Numbered from the stretch's first letter, positions 9,455 to 18,841 are shown. The stretch: 64,000 nucleotides of DNA from Thalassomonas actiniarum (GCF_000948975.2 NZ_CP059735.1:1984001-2048000), one strand, 5' to 3'. The notes: generated from the letters alone by a model not told the origin. Made by a program: numbers and translations.

Positions 9455-9471
9455 TAGCTAGTTCCGTGCCA
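9455..9471 (-). promoter_or_regulatory. Sigma-54 (RpoN) promoter of the ABC export operon
   Basis: On the minus strand TGGCACGGAACTAGCT (9471-9456) matches the -24/-12 consensus TGGCACGNNNNTTGCW with one mismatch (TAGC for TTGC) and exact spacing between GG and GC. The predicted start of transcription is near 9445, about 30 nt before the adaptor ATG. Confidence 0.75.
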
Positions 9472-9533
9472 AAATTAATTGTTGTTTTATATCAGTTGTT
9501 TATATGTTTTCTGGTGTTTTGTGTCAGGCATTT

Positions 9534-9567
9534 GGTCCGATATCGGACCGTTCTGGGTCCGGTATCG
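9534..9567 (-). promoter_or_regulatory. Palindromic activator site (probable enhancer for the sigma-54 promoter)
   Basis: GGTCCGATATCGGACC at 9534-9549 is a perfect 16-bp palindrome. A degenerate copy, GGTCCGGTATCG, starts at 9556, 22 bp further on, about two helical turns. The pair lies roughly 65-100 bp upstream of the -24/-12 element, where an NtrC-family activator would bind. The regulator at 16586-17938 is the obvious candidate. The rest of 9572-9750 shows no gene I can support. Confidence 0.65.
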
Positions 9568-9750
9568 AAAATGAATGCGGAAAAGGAAAAAATCGGGGGA
9601 AAGGCACACGCCTTTGCTGCAGAAAATGCGGCGGCACAAATATATGCCCGGTTAATGCTTGTTTAAACGAATAAGTGATAGTAACTCACTTGAAAATAAT
9701 GTTATTAATAGCGGCCATTTTGTTTTCTGCTTAGGTGAAATGAAGTTGAT

Positions 9751-10614
9751 ATGAAGTCATCGACAACAGGTAAGCTGGTGCTGCTGGCATTTATTGCCGT
9801 CTCTCTGATGGGCATGGTGCCGGTATTGGTTAAATTGACGGCGGCCAATGAGGTGGTGATAGGTATTATGCGCCTGTTTATTGCCGGTAGTGGTATTTTT
9901 TTGTTGATGCTGCTTAATAAAAGCGCCGGCAGCTTGAAGCGGTTAAGCCGGGGGGATCTTTTGTGGCTGGTGCTACTGGGTTTGGTTTTTGCCCTGCACT
10001 GGTACAGTTATTTTTATGCCATCAAAACTGCCAGTCCAAGCCTTGCAGCCATAGGGGTTTCCACTTTTGGTATTCAATTATTATTTTTAAATGCCCTGAT
10101 ATTTAAAGAGAAGATCAACAAATTAGATTTTCTTGCCATTGTTATTGCCTTTAGCGGTGTGCTGTTGGCAACCCGTGGTATTAGTGGCCATAGCGATATG
10201 GGGTCAGGTTTTATCGCCAGTATTTTCAGTGGCCTGCTTTATGCCCTGCTGGCGGTGATCAACCGAAAATCTTACCGTTTATCTACCCAGCAAAAAGCCC
10301 TGGGACAGTTTGGCTTTGCCCTGTTATGTTTTAGTTTTTTTATTCCCCAAGGTAATTTTCAGTTGGAAATGGATGACTGGAGTATCTTGCTGGTATTGGG
10401 GCTTGTCTGTACTTTGGCCGCCCATACCTTATGGATCAAAGCTTCCGCCGAGCTGCCGGGTAATTTAACCGCGATTATTTATTATTTTTATTTGCCGGTG
10501 GCGATCGGTTTAAGCGCGGTATTTACTCAAGATGCTCTTAGCTGGCAAAAGCTGACCGGCGCCGGATTGATTATCTTTGCCAACATCATGGTGTTACTGG
10601 CACATAAAAAATAA
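9751..10614 (+). CDS. EamA/DMT-superfamily permease
   Basis: A 287-aa integral membrane protein with about ten predicted TM helices in two EamA repeats (roughly residues 8-135 and 148-285). The first repeat contains the family-like ALHWYSYFYAIKTASPSLAAIG, the second WIKASAELPGNLTAIIYYFYLPVAIGLSAVF. Such permeases export small metabolites or amino acids, but the substrate cannot be predicted. It is transcribed divergently from the ABC operon. The ATG has only a weak upstream ribosome-binding site. Confidence 0.85.
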   Translation: MKSSTTGKLVLLAFIAVSLMGMVPVLVKLTAANEVVIGIMRLFIAGSGIFLLMLLNKSAGSLKRLSRGDLLWLVLLGLVFALHWYSYFYAIKTASPSLAAIGVSTFGIQLLFLNALIFKEKINKLDFLAIVIAFSGVLLATRGISGHSDMGSGFIASIFSGLLYALLAVINRKSYRLSTQQKALGQFGFALLCFSFFIPQGNFQLEMDDWSILLVLGLVCTLAAHTLWIKASAELPGNLTAIIYYFYLPVAIGLSAVFTQDALSWQKLTGAGLIIFANIMVLLAHKK

Positions 10615-10682
10615 GCCCTCTAAATCCGGGTGATTATGGGCGGATGATTATCTCCTGATTCGCATCGCCCGGATGAGCTCCT

Positions 10683-12299
10683 TTATGTTATTTTTTGTTT
10701 ATTGTTATCCCTGCTTTGGTTAAGGGCTGCCGAGGTTACCGTCAGCGGACGGCAAAAAATCACCCTGTCTCTGCCTGCTGATTTTGCGCTATATAAGGCT
10801 TGATCGGCCTGTTTGAGCAAGTAATGATAATCCAGGTGCCAGGGAGGCCGCTGACTGAAGTCTTCCCATATAGCCGCCCCGATACTGACGCTGACGATTT
10901 TCCCTGCTGCCATCGGGTGGGGAATGGCCAGTTTTTTTACTGCGGCCAGTATTTTTTTGCAGACATGTTCGGCACCCGCTCTGTTGGTATTACTGAGCAC
11001 GATAATAAATTCCTCACCGCCATAGCGGGCAACCAGGTCATGGTTGCGATGGATACAGGTATCAATGACCAGGGCGATTTGTCTTAAGGCCAGATCTCCC
11101 TCCTGATGTCCTGAAAGATCGTTATATTGTTTAAAGTGGTCAACATCACACATGATCAGCGCCAGCGGCGAGCGGGTACGTTGCATTTGTTGCCATTGTT
11201 TTTGAATATGCTCTTCAAAGGCTCTTCTGTTGGCGATGCCGGTCAGCGAGTCCGCCTGGGATAATTCTATCAGCAGTTGCTGCTGGTTCTTGGCCAGTTC
11301 AACCAGGCGGTTAAACTGCTCGGTGGCGGTATCAAACTCGTCAATATTGAAATGGTTTTTTATCGGGGACAACTCATTGCTCAGGACCATTTTTTTCATA
11401 TAGGCGATGGTATTTTCCAGGTGGCGGACAAAATAGTGCCTGATGATCACAAAGCCGGATAAGGCAAAAATCACCAATAATATTAAGACGAAGAAAAACT
11501 GCCGGTCAATCAGGGGCATTTCGGTGCTGCTGTCATGGGTGATGGTGAGCAGGACCACCGGGCGCTTGTGGTCGTCGGTTAAGATGCGCTGGTGGCGGTG
11601 ACTGTGGCTGTCTTCGCTAATGTCTTGTGCTAAGTCGATAATGGCGGTGGCGGGATAATCATAGGGCAGTATCTCGGCTTCAACCTGTAGGTTTATAAAT
11701 TTAGCAATATTATCAAAATGTTGTTTACGCAATTTATGGACGATAAGCATAATGCCTATGTTTTCACCGCTCAGATCTGAATTGCGTAACTGGGTAGATG
11801 AAAAGGCGATAGGGCCGTGCTTGCTGGCTAACAGGCCGCTGAGATGGGGAACTCCGTGGTATTGCTTTTTCGGATAAATATATTTGTTCTGCGGCCATTT
11901 TTGTAAATTAAAAATATCTAATTTAAAGGGCTGGCCGCTGATATGATCCAGGGTTTTTTCATAGATAATGTTGAACTGGTTATCGAGATAGAAAATACCG
12001 TCATATCTTAGCGTGGCAAAGGAAATATCTTCGTAATTTTCCTCTAAAAAAGCGGCATTGGGGGAGCGCATAAACTGATAATTGCTGTCCCAGACGGCAT
12101 AATCAAAATTGAGCAGATTAAAATGTGATATCTCTCTTTGTATCGCCTGGCGTAAGGTTTCCAGCTCCCGCTGATGTAGCAGGGATGTGGCATGATGAAA
12201 GCGCGGTATTTCAACGAAGTATCGATAGGCAAGTAAGGCAGAGGTCAAGACTGCGATTAATATTATCAGATAGGAAGATAATATTGTCTTTAGTTTCAT
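10683..12299 (-). CDS. Membrane-bound CHASE4-like/GGDEF diguanylate cyclase
   Basis: A 538-aa protein with a TM helix at about 8-25, a periplasmic sensor resembling CHASE4 (NFDYAVWDSNYQF near residue 63), a second TM at about 268-288, a linker and a C-terminal GGDEF domain. The active-site loop is RYGGEEF, so catalysis of c-di-GMP synthesis is expected. RNHD lies five residues before GGEEF, matching the RxxD inhibitory site, which predicts product feedback. It should convert an unknown periplasmic signal into c-di-GMP. The gene is divergent from the hybrid kinase at 12629. Confidence 0.92.
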   Translation of the reverse strand: MKLKTILSSYLIILIAVLTSALLAYRYFVEIPRFHHATSLLHQRELETLRQAIQREISHFNLLNFDYAVWDSNYQFMRSPNAAFLEENYEDISFATLRYDGIFYLDNQFNIIYEKTLDHISGQPFKLDIFNLQKWPQNKYIYPKKQYHGVPHLSGLLASKHGPIAFSSTQLRNSDLSGENIGIMLIVHKLRKQHFDNIAKFINLQVEAEILPYDYPATAIIDLAQDISEDSHSHRHQRILTDDHKRPVVLLTITHDSSTEMPLIDRQFFFVLILLVIFALSGFVIIRHYFVRHLENTIAYMKKMVLSNELSPIKNHFNIDEFDTATEQFNRLVELAKNQQQLLIELSQADSLTGIANRRAFEEHIQKQWQQMQRTRSPLALIMCDVDHFKQYNDLSGHQEGDLALRQIALVIDTCIHRNHDLVARYGGEEFIIVLSNTNRAGAEHVCKKILAAVKKLAIPHPMAAGKIVSVSIGAAIWEDFSQRPPWHLDYHYLLKQADQALYSAKSAGRDRVIFCRPLTVTSAALNQSRDNNKQKIT

Positions 12300-12628
12300 T
12301 GACGGGGGCCACCTCGATAAAGGGTTCTCTTAAGCTGTTCCATCAATCAAGCCGTTATCAGGGCAAGGATACTTGCCATGGTCTCATTGCTAAAGAATAG
12401 CCCATAATAACCGGGGCGGGAGTTCATTCCGGTTAGTTTTTCTGATGAGCCAAGGGCCTTGTACTTGCACCGGCCCAGCCAAATGTTGCCGGGTAAGTAT
12501 GATAGCCGGGGATGCAAGCTTAGCCTACAATTTAACAGGGCGGGTATTTGCCTTTATTGTTTCTACCTGCCGATAAATGTGCTGCAACAGTATTGGCGTA
12601 TATTAATTATGACCATGGTCTGAACCAG
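12300..12628. other. Intergenic region between divergent cyclase and hybrid kinase genes
   Basis: This stretch must hold the promoters of both divergent genes. The only structure noted is a small inverted repeat, GGCAAG-GATA-CTTGCC, at 12362-12377. The upstream part of the kinase frame is open from TTG 12548, but that segment does not look like protein-coding start sequence. Confidence 0.4.
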
Positions 12629-15262
12629 ATGTTAGCTAAGCTAAGCCAGAACCCTAAAATTAAACGGGCCAGAAAACGTTTAATTTATTATGCCTGGACC
12701 GGATTTTTCGCAAACCTGATCGGCGGCATTTTAATTTATTTGAGTACCTTTTTTGGTTTGGTGGCACAGTCGATACACCTGATTAATGCCCTGACCCTTT
12801 ATGCCATTTTTTTTTATACCTGGGTAATTTTAACCATAGCCACCAGGGAAACGATAACCCGGCGATTTTCACAGAAAATATTAATGGTGCAAATTGCCAA
12901 CAGCGGTGTACTGTTGTTTTTTGTCCTGGTCTTTTATCCGGAAATAAAAACCACGATTTTAGTGCTGTGGATCATGGCGTTTGCCTTTACTTTTTCCTTT
13001 GGCACCCTGAAGCAGTCGGTGATGTTGAGTGTGTTAATTTTTGTTTTTTATGTAATCTCTTTAGCGGTTTCCGGTTTTTTTTATAAAAATGCGCAGGAAG
13101 TCATATCGGAGCTGATTTTTTTATGTGCCTTTATTCCCACCTGCGCTTTTATTTCTTATGTCGGGGCCAAACTAAAGAAACAGCGGGACAATACCCAAAA
13201 AGCCAAGTTACAACTGGAAGAGGCATTAAAGGTTGCGGCTGCCGCCAGTGAATCGAAAAGTGCCTTTTTGGCCAATATGAGCCATGAAATCCGCACTCCC
13301 ATGAATGCCATTATCAATTTGTCCTATTTATGCCTGCAAAGTGACCTCGGCGCCAGGCAGCGCAATTATGTTGAGAAGGTCAATAAGTCGGCCAAGTCTT
13401 TATTGCAGATCATCAATGACATCCTGGACTTTTCCAAGGTGGAAGCGGGTAAATTACATATAGAACAAGCAGACTTTTCCCTTGATGAAATGCTGGCGCA
13501 CCTGGCGGTGATTGAAGTGCCGAAAAATAAAAGAAAAAAGTTGCAGTTGATTTTTGATGTCCAGCCGGGCACCCCCATTTTGCTTAGCGGTGATTTGGTG
13601 CGTATTAACCAGGTGCTGTTTAACCTGCTCAGCAATGCCATCAAGTTTACTAAAAGCGGTCGCATCGTGTTGTCTATCCGGGTGCTTCAATGGCAGGAAA
13701 AGCAGGTGGTGATTAAGTTTATGGTCCGGGACTCGGGCATAGGCATGGCTCAGGAGGTGGCGGATAAGATGTTTGAACCCTTTAGCCAGGCAGATACTTC
13801 CACCACCCGGGTTTTTGGCGGCACAGGTTTGGGTTTAGTGATCTGTAAGCAACTAACCGAACTGATGGGGGGGCGGTTTGAATTGTTAAGCGAGCAGGGC
13901 AGGGGCACACGGGCCAGTGCCATTTTACCGGTAGGGCTGGCCTCCAGGCCGGTACTTCAACAATCAACCCCGGCCACTAATAAGCAGGTATTAGTGTCGG
14001 CTCAGGATGATATTGCCCTGAGTGCGATTGAGCATACCTTAGCCGCCTTTGCCGTCTGCGTAACCGGCCGTTCATCGCTGGACTTTGATCTTGATATGAT
14101 GGCCGAGGTGGATGTGATCATGATAGATGAGTCATGCCCGCAAACTGAAATTGCCGCATTTTTTAACCGCTGGGTGCAGTTACACCAAAAAAGCATAATG
14201 GTTATCTTTGTTTCCGATCAGGAAGGGCTGCCGCCTGAGCTGGCGAAATATCCGCTGCGGCATCTGCAAAAACCTGTCTATTTTACCAATTTTTGTGATG
14301 TGTTATCCGGGGCGGATAAAGCCAGGGGAGGACAGGGTCATGAACATCATCAGCAGTTTATCTTGTCGGCCAACCTATACCAACAAGTGGGTAAACAACG
14401 TATTTTACTGGCGGAAGATAATGAGTTGAATCAGGAGATTATCAGCGATTTATTGGCGGACAGCGGTTGTGAGCTGCATATGGTTGAAAATGGCCAGCAG
14501 GTGCTTGATTTGCTTGAGCACCAGGAAATAGATGTGATCCTCATGGATATCCAGATGCCGGTAATGGATGGCATCGAAGCCACCCGGCTTATCCGGGCAG
14601 CGCCAAAATGGCGGCATATTCCTATTATCGCCCTCACCGCCAGCGCTATTAAAAATGACATGGAGCAGGGCCTGGCCATAGGCATGAATGAGTATTTAAC
14701 CAAACCGGTTATTCCGAAAAAATTATTTGCGGCTTTAACGCGTTGTTGTCCCCCAAAGACAGAAATTCATGACGTTGAGCATGATGACTTTTTTCCCAAA
14801 GATGCAGGAGACAGGCAAAGTAAGATATCTTTGGAGCAGCAGGATGCAGCGGAAACAGGGGGAATGCCCGGAAGCAACGGCGAACAAGCGCTGGCAGAAA
14901 ATAGCTCCCGGACAGTTGACTTTCCAGGCCTGAATGTCAAGGCGGCACTGAGAACCTGTAACGGCAAAGAAGCGTTATTTAAAAAACTGATTGCCGGATT
15001 TGCAGATAAATTTTCCGCTATTGATGATGATATCAAACAGGCGCTGGCGCAGGGAGACTGTGAGCAGGCCAAACATTTAGCCCATAATCTCAGCGGCATA
15101 TCCGCCAATATCGGTGCTTTAGCCCTTGCTAAAGTTGCCGCCGGCATAGAAAAAGACCTGGCGCTTACAGGGGGCGTCAGCGGGCCTCTGCCTGAAAGCC
15201 TCAAAGGAGAGTTACAGCAGGTATTACATTCAATAAAGCGCTATCTGGATAACGGGGTTTAG
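12629..15262 (+). CDS. Membrane hybrid sensor histidine kinase (HisKA-HATPase-REC-Hpt)
   Basis: About 877 aa from ATG 12629; an upstream TTG at 12548 is in frame but less likely. About six TM helices lie in the first 165 residues. HisKA follows with the phospho-acceptor His219 in NMSHEIRTPMNAI, then HATPase_c (DSGIGM, GTGLGL). A degenerate receiver-like segment comes next, then a full REC domain with Asp640 in VILMDIQMP, and a C-terminal Hpt domain with His819 in HLAHNLSG. This is a complete four-step phosphorelay kinase (BarA/ArcB style) lacking only its final response regulator. It overlaps the convergent kinase gene by 4 bp at the stops. Confidence 0.93.
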   Translation: MLAKLSQNPKIKRARKRLIYYAWTGFFANLIGGILIYLSTFFGLVAQSIHLINALTLYAIFFYTWVILTIATRETITRRFSQKILMVQIANSGVLLFFVLVFYPEIKTTILVLWIMAFAFTFSFGTLKQSVMLSVLIFVFYVISLAVSGFFYKNAQEVISELIFLCAFIPTCAFISYVGAKLKKQRDNTQKAKLQLEEALKVAAAASESKSAFLANMSHEIRTPMNAIINLSYLCLQSDLGARQRNYVEKVNKSAKSLLQIINDILDFSKVEAGKLHIEQADFSLDEMLAHLAVIEVPKNKRKKLQLIFDVQPGTPILLSGDLVRINQVLFNLLSNAIKFTKSGRIVLSIRVLQWQEKQVVIKFMVRDSGIGMAQEVADKMFEPFSQADTSTTRVFGGTGLGLVICKQLTELMGGRFELLSEQGRGTRASAILPVGLASRPVLQQSTPATNKQVLVSAQDDIALSAIEHTLAAFAVCVTGRSSLDFDLDMMAEVDVIMIDESCPQTEIAAFFNRWVQLHQKSIMVIFVSDQEGLPPELAKYPLRHLQKPVYFTNFCDVLSGADKARGGQGHEHHQQFILSANLYQQVGKQRILLAEDNELNQEIISDLLADSGCELHMVENGQQVLDLLEHQEIDVILMDIQMPVMDGIEATRLIRAAPKWRHIPIIALTASAIKNDMEQGLAIGMNEYLTKPVIPKKLFAALTRCCPPKTEIHDVEHDDFFPKDAGDRQSKISLEQQDAAETGGMPGSNGEQALAENSSRTVDFPGLNVKAALRTCNGKEALFKKLIAGFADKFSAIDDDIKQALAQGDCEQAKHLAHNLSGISANIGALALAKVAAGIEKDLALTGGVSGPLPESLKGELQQVLHSIKRYLDNGV

Positions 15263-16530
15263 TGAGCGCTTTGTGTTTGAGGCAGCTCGATAGTCACCTT
15301 GACCCCCCGGTCGCTGTTGTTTTCCAGTTTAATACTGCCCTGATGCTGCTCGATAATGTTGCGGCAGAAGGTTAAGCCAATTCCCTGGCCATTTTGCTTG
15401 GTGGTAAATAAAGGCACAAACAGGTTATCCAGGTTGGCAAAACCGTGGCCGTTATCGATAAGCCGGATCTGATTTTTGTCGTTGATGGCTTTAAAACTTA
15501 ACCTGATGCTGTCGCTGCCGGCTTCAATGGAATTTTTGATCAGGTTAATTAATACCTGCTCCAAAAAGGCCTGATCTGCCGCCAGCCATTGCAGCTTGCT
15601 GTCAAATTCCAGTCCGCTATCGGCATACAAACCGCTGAGGCGTTCGGTTAACTCGACAACGCTGATTTGCCTGATATCCAGGTTCATTTTCTGTGACAGG
15701 GAGGAATAACGGCTGATAAAGTCCTGTAAGTGATGACAACGCTCCGAGATCAGGGCCAGGGCTTTTTGATCCCGCTCGGATGTGGTCCGCCCCGCCAGGC
15801 TTTCTGCCAGCGAAGATACCGGGGTTAACGAATTGCGGATTTCATGCCCCATAACCCGGATAATTTGCTGCCACGCCGTTAACTGGCTGGCCCTAAGCGC
15901 CGAGGTGATGTTGGTAAAGACCAGTAACTGGTGGGCTTCACCGGCATCGATAAATTCACTGTGGCTGATTTGCCACTGCTGGTTTTCCCCTTCAAGCTGC
16001 CAGCCCTGGTCGCTTTTGCTCAGTCCCAACATCTTGGCGGATGCCAGGCGGTACATCTGCCAGGGCTGATCATAGAGCAGGGTAAAGGCGCCGTTGGCAT
16101 AGGTGAGCTTGTTTCTTTCATTAAACACCAGGATAGGGGTGTCGAGCTGGTCGATAAGCTGATAAATCAAAAAAGCATGTTGGTCGTAACGTAGTTTTTT
16201 CGTCGACAGGTATTCGCTTAATGCCGTTAATTCCCGGTGAAAGGCGCCGACGTTGCCGGCAGGAAAATCGCACTTGGCGTACTGGTTATAGTCTTCCATA
16301 CGCACCGCTTCGATATGCAGCAGCGCCCGGTCAAAGGTGGCCATTAAACGCTTGCGAAAATGTAAAATCGCCAGTATCAGGCCAAAAGCCGCTAACCCTG
16401 TGGTAAGGCTAAGATGCCAGGTAGACCAGTCGAACTGAGCCAGTAACAGGTACAACAGCAGGATAAACAGACCGGCAAAAATGCTGAGTCTGCGCAAGAT
16501 ATAGGCTTCCAGGGTTTTGCTTTTGAACAT
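15259..16530 (-). CDS. Sensor histidine kinase paired with NtrC-type regulator
   Basis: A 423-aa protein with two TM helices (about 14-52), a PAS-like region around residues 130-210 (IYQLIDQLDTPILVFNERNK), HisKA with the acceptor in RVMGHEIRNSLTPV, and HATPase_c (LIDNGHGFANL, GQGIGLTFCRNIIEQH). It follows the sigma-54 regulator gene by 55 bp on the same strand and should be its kinase. Kinases of this NtrY-like type often sit with HlyD/MacB-type ABC operons, which supports control of the operon at 2.2-9.4 kb. Stop codons overlap those of the convergent hybrid kinase. Confidence 0.92.
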   Translation of the reverse strand: MFKSKTLEAYILRRLSIFAGLFILLLYLLLAQFDWSTWHLSLTTGLAAFGLILAILHFRKRLMATFDRALLHIEAVRMEDYNQYAKCDFPAGNVGAFHRELTALSEYLSTKKLRYDQHAFLIYQLIDQLDTPILVFNERNKLTYANGAFTLLYDQPWQMYRLASAKMLGLSKSDQGWQLEGENQQWQISHSEFIDAGEAHQLLVFTNITSALRASQLTAWQQIIRVMGHEIRNSLTPVSSLAESLAGRTTSERDQKALALISERCHHLQDFISRYSSLSQKMNLDIRQISVVELTERLSGLYADSGLEFDSKLQWLAADQAFLEQVLINLIKNSIEAGSDSIRLSFKAINDKNQIRLIDNGHGFANLDNLFVPLFTTKQNGQGIGLTFCRNIIEQHQGSIKLENNSDRGVKVTIELPQTQSAH

Positions 16531-16585
16531 TCTTTTACTGACTCTTTGTGCTCTTTTTTTGTTATTGGCGCGGCGCGCCTTACCC

Positions 16586-17938
16586 TTAGCTTTGCAGGTC
16601 GGGATATTTCTCCAGGCGGCGGTACATGGACGACTTGGTTAATCCCAACAAGGCCGCTGCCTTGGCGATATGGTTGTCGCTCGCTGCCAGTGCCTGTTTG
16701 ATCAGTTTTCGCTCAGCCTGCTCTAAGGTCATCATCGGCAAGGCTCCGGCGGCGGTTTGCGTATTTAAATGCAGATCGCTGAGTTGGAGTTCGTCGTGCC
16801 GGGTTAATAATACCGCCCGCTCCATTAAATGACTTAATTCCCGGATATTGCCGGGCCAGTGATATTCTAGCAATGCCTGCTGGGCATCTGTACTGATATT
16901 AATAGCAGGTTTTTGGTATTTACCCGCCGCGGTTTTAACAAAATGCTGTGCCAGCGGAATAATGTCCTGCTCACGCTCGCGCAGCGACGGCACGCGAAAC
17001 TCCAGGGTATTGAGACGGTAAAACAAATCTTCCCGGAATTCGTCGTTGGCGATAAGTTTACTAAAATCGCCGTTGGAAGCGCTCACCAGGCGGATATTGG
17101 TTTGCTGGGTCTGGCTCGATCCTAAGACTTCATATTCGCCTGATTCCAGTACCCGCAGTAACTTCGCCTGCTGGGAAAGGGGAATATTGGCGATTTCATC
17201 AAGAAACAAAGTACCGTCTTTGGCCAGCTCAAAGCGGCCGATACGGTTTGACTTGGCGTCGGTAAAGGCGCCTTTGGTATGCCCGAACATCTCACTTTCA
17301 AACAGGTTTTCGGAAATCGCTCCCATGTTGACGCTGATAAAAGGGCCCGACTGCACATTGGACAGCTGGTGGATATATTTGGCCAGCTGGCTCTTGCCGG
17401 TGCCGTTATCGCCGGTGAGTAAAATAGTGACGTCGGTTTGGGCAACGCTTTCTATCTGGCGCATCAGTTCCTGCATGCACGGGGAGCGCCAGGTATAGTC
17501 GTCGCTTTTTTCCGGTTCCAGCCTTTGCTGTAATTTCTGGTTTTGTACCTTGAGCCCGGTCAGGGTCAGCTGGTGTTCGATAACTTGCAGCAAGCGCTGA
17601 TTTTTCCATGGTTTTTCAAGGAAATCACCGGCGCCGAGCTGCATCGCTTTTACCGCCAGTTCAACATTGGACCAGGCGGTCATGGCCACCGCCGGAATAT
17701 TGCCCGCTGCCTTGGCCAGCCAGGACAAGAACTCCAGGCCTTCATCCCCGGAAGTCGTATCGAGGGAGTAGTTCATATCCAGCAGGATCAAATCCACTTT
17801 GGAGTTTTGAATGATTTCTTTCGCTTGATAAGGGCTTTCGGCTTCCTGCACCTGATAACCATTGTCTTCGAGTACGAAACTGGCGCTTAACCGGATATCG
17901 GGCCTGTCGTCTACCACTAAAATACAAGCTTTGCTCAT
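16586..17938 (-). CDS. NtrC-family sigma-54-dependent response regulator
   Basis: A 450-aa regulator from ATG 17938, which has a GGAG box; an upstream in-frame start at 17968 lacks one. REC domain with Asp54 in LILLDMNYS; AAA+ domain with Walker A GDNGTGKS and Walker B GTLFLDEIANIP; C-terminal Fis-type helix-turn-helix (KAAALLGLTKSSMYRRL). The sigma-54 contact loop reads GAFTDA rather than the common GAFTGA, a variant worth noting. It probably activates the ABC export operon, the promoter of which has a good -24/-12 match and a palindrome upstream. It forms an operon with the kinase downstream. Confidence 0.93.
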   Translation of the reverse strand: MSKACILVVDDRPDIRLSASFVLEDNGYQVQEAESPYQAKEIIQNSKVDLILLDMNYSLDTTSGDEGLEFLSWLAKAAGNIPAVAMTAWSNVELAVKAMQLGAGDFLEKPWKNQRLLQVIEHQLTLTGLKVQNQKLQQRLEPEKSDDYTWRSPCMQELMRQIESVAQTDVTILLTGDNGTGKSQLAKYIHQLSNVQSGPFISVNMGAISENLFESEMFGHTKGAFTDAKSNRIGRFELAKDGTLFLDEIANIPLSQQAKLLRVLESGEYEVLGSSQTQQTNIRLVSASNGDFSKLIANDEFREDLFYRLNTLEFRVPSLREREQDIIPLAQHFVKTAAGKYQKPAINISTDAQQALLEYHWPGNIRELSHLMERAVLLTRHDELQLSDLHLNTQTAAGALPMMTLEQAERKLIKQALAASDNHIAKAAALLGLTKSSMYRRLEKYPDLQS

Positions 17939-18236
17939 TTTTACTCCGTTAATATTAAATTTACGCAAATACCGCGGCGATAGTAAGGGGTACAGTCAAG
18001 GAAAACAAGTGAAAACTAAGCCTGTCGGGATCAAGTCGTTTTATTGCCAATGCCCGTTATCAACGCAATTTAGTGGGTCTGTATCTTTTTCCGGGAAAGT
18101 GCTTAGCAATTTGAAAGTTTAACGGTATGAGCGCTGAAAATATTATGTTTTCGTATTATGAAATCTGTGAGTTTAATAACAGTTATGCACTGATATTTAA
18201 GGGGTTTTAGTGACGAGATAACTCCTGAAATTTATC

Positions 18237-18246
18237 TTGATATAAT
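18237..18246 (+). promoter_or_regulatory. Extended -10 promoter upstream of the SymE-like gene
   Basis: TTGATATAAT ends with a perfect TATAAT (18241-18246) preceded by TGA, the extended -10 form. No good -35 is visible. Transcription from here would give a leader of about 220 nt before the SymE-like ATG. Confidence 0.4.
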
Positions 18247-18412
18247 GACGGTTTGCTGTTGATTTAACCAGTGAAATAGTCTTTTATTAATAGTACAACC
18301 CACCCCAAAAAAGGAGCTCGCATTCCACTGTCTTTGATTGAATAGGTGTCGCCGCAACAGCCGTCACTACTGCTGTTAGCGCGCAGCAATAAAGCCGTAA
18401 CTAAGTCGCAAC

Positions 18413-18440
18413 CCCTGAGTGCAGTCACACCCAGAGGTCG
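18413..18440 (+). other. Leader hairpin before the SymE-like gene
   Basis: CCCCTGAGTG and CACCCAGAGG form an imperfect stem (8 of 10 pairs) with a 6-nt loop, about 35 nt before the start codon. It could control translation or stabilise an antisense RNA; neither is shown. Confidence 0.35.
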
Positions 18441-18471
18441 CTAACCACAACGAACTTACAAGGAGTCCGCA

Positions 18472-18768
18472 ATGGCTGAATATCATCATACGCCAGAGCC
18501 AGTCTCGGCAAAAGTAAAATATCCCATTTATCGGCAACTTACCGTACAGGAAACGGTTTGCAACACTGCTTCGAAAACCCGTGGCATAGGCATTAACTAT
18601 GTACCCGTCAAGCTTGAACCCTGCATGGTGCTCAGGGGCAAGTGGCTGCGGCGGGCGGGTTTTGCTGTCGGGCAAAAGGTCAGTATTGAGGTAAATCAGG
18701 GAGAAATTCACATCATACCTAAACAAACTGGTGCCGTGCTTAAGAATAGCCAGTCAACCCAGGAGTAA
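18472..18768 (+). CDS. SymE-like protein (type I toxin family, AbrB-like fold)
   Basis: A 98-aa protein. Its second half, MVLRGKWLRRAGFAVGQKVS followed by IEV..GEIHIIP, matches the SymE toxin family: an LxGxWLxxAGF core, a GxKV turn and a final beta strand. AAGGAG lies 8 nt before the ATG. In E. coli SymE is an SOS-induced nucleic-acid-binding toxin repressed by the antisense RNA SymR. Here no LexA box was recognised and an antisense gene cannot be shown, though a long structured leader is present. Standalone SymE-like genes are common and may not all be toxins. Confidence 0.75.
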   Translation: MAEYHHTPEPVSAKVKYPIYRQLTVQETVCNTASKTRGIGINYVPVKLEPCMVLRGKWLRRAGFAVGQKVSIEVNQGEIHIIPKQTGAVLKNSQSTQE

Positions 18769-18841
18769 CCCCCAGGCTTTTTTAGCCATAAGACGTTAAG
18801 CTGCTGCGCTTAAAACTGGCGCAGCAGTGATACCGGTAAGG

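Larger units (their letters stand above)
17939..18471. other. Intergenic region between the NtrC-type regulator and SymE-like gene
   Basis: It contains the promoter of the regulator-kinase operon, an extended -10 sequence for the plus strand at 18237-18246, and a hairpin near 18413-18440 in the SymE leader. No convincing gene is present. A 32-codon frame from GTG 18346 has no ribosome-binding site. Confidence 0.4.

Noticed and set aside
9409-9666. 85-codon plus-strand ORF upstream of the adaptor gene
   Set aside because: It runs across the sigma-54 promoter and the palindromic site, has no ribosome-binding site and no recognisable protein features.
18346-18444. 32-codon ORF from GTG 18346 in the SymE leader
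   Set aside because: No ribosome-binding site precedes the GTG, and the sequence overlaps the leader hairpin. It could only be a leader peptide by speculation.
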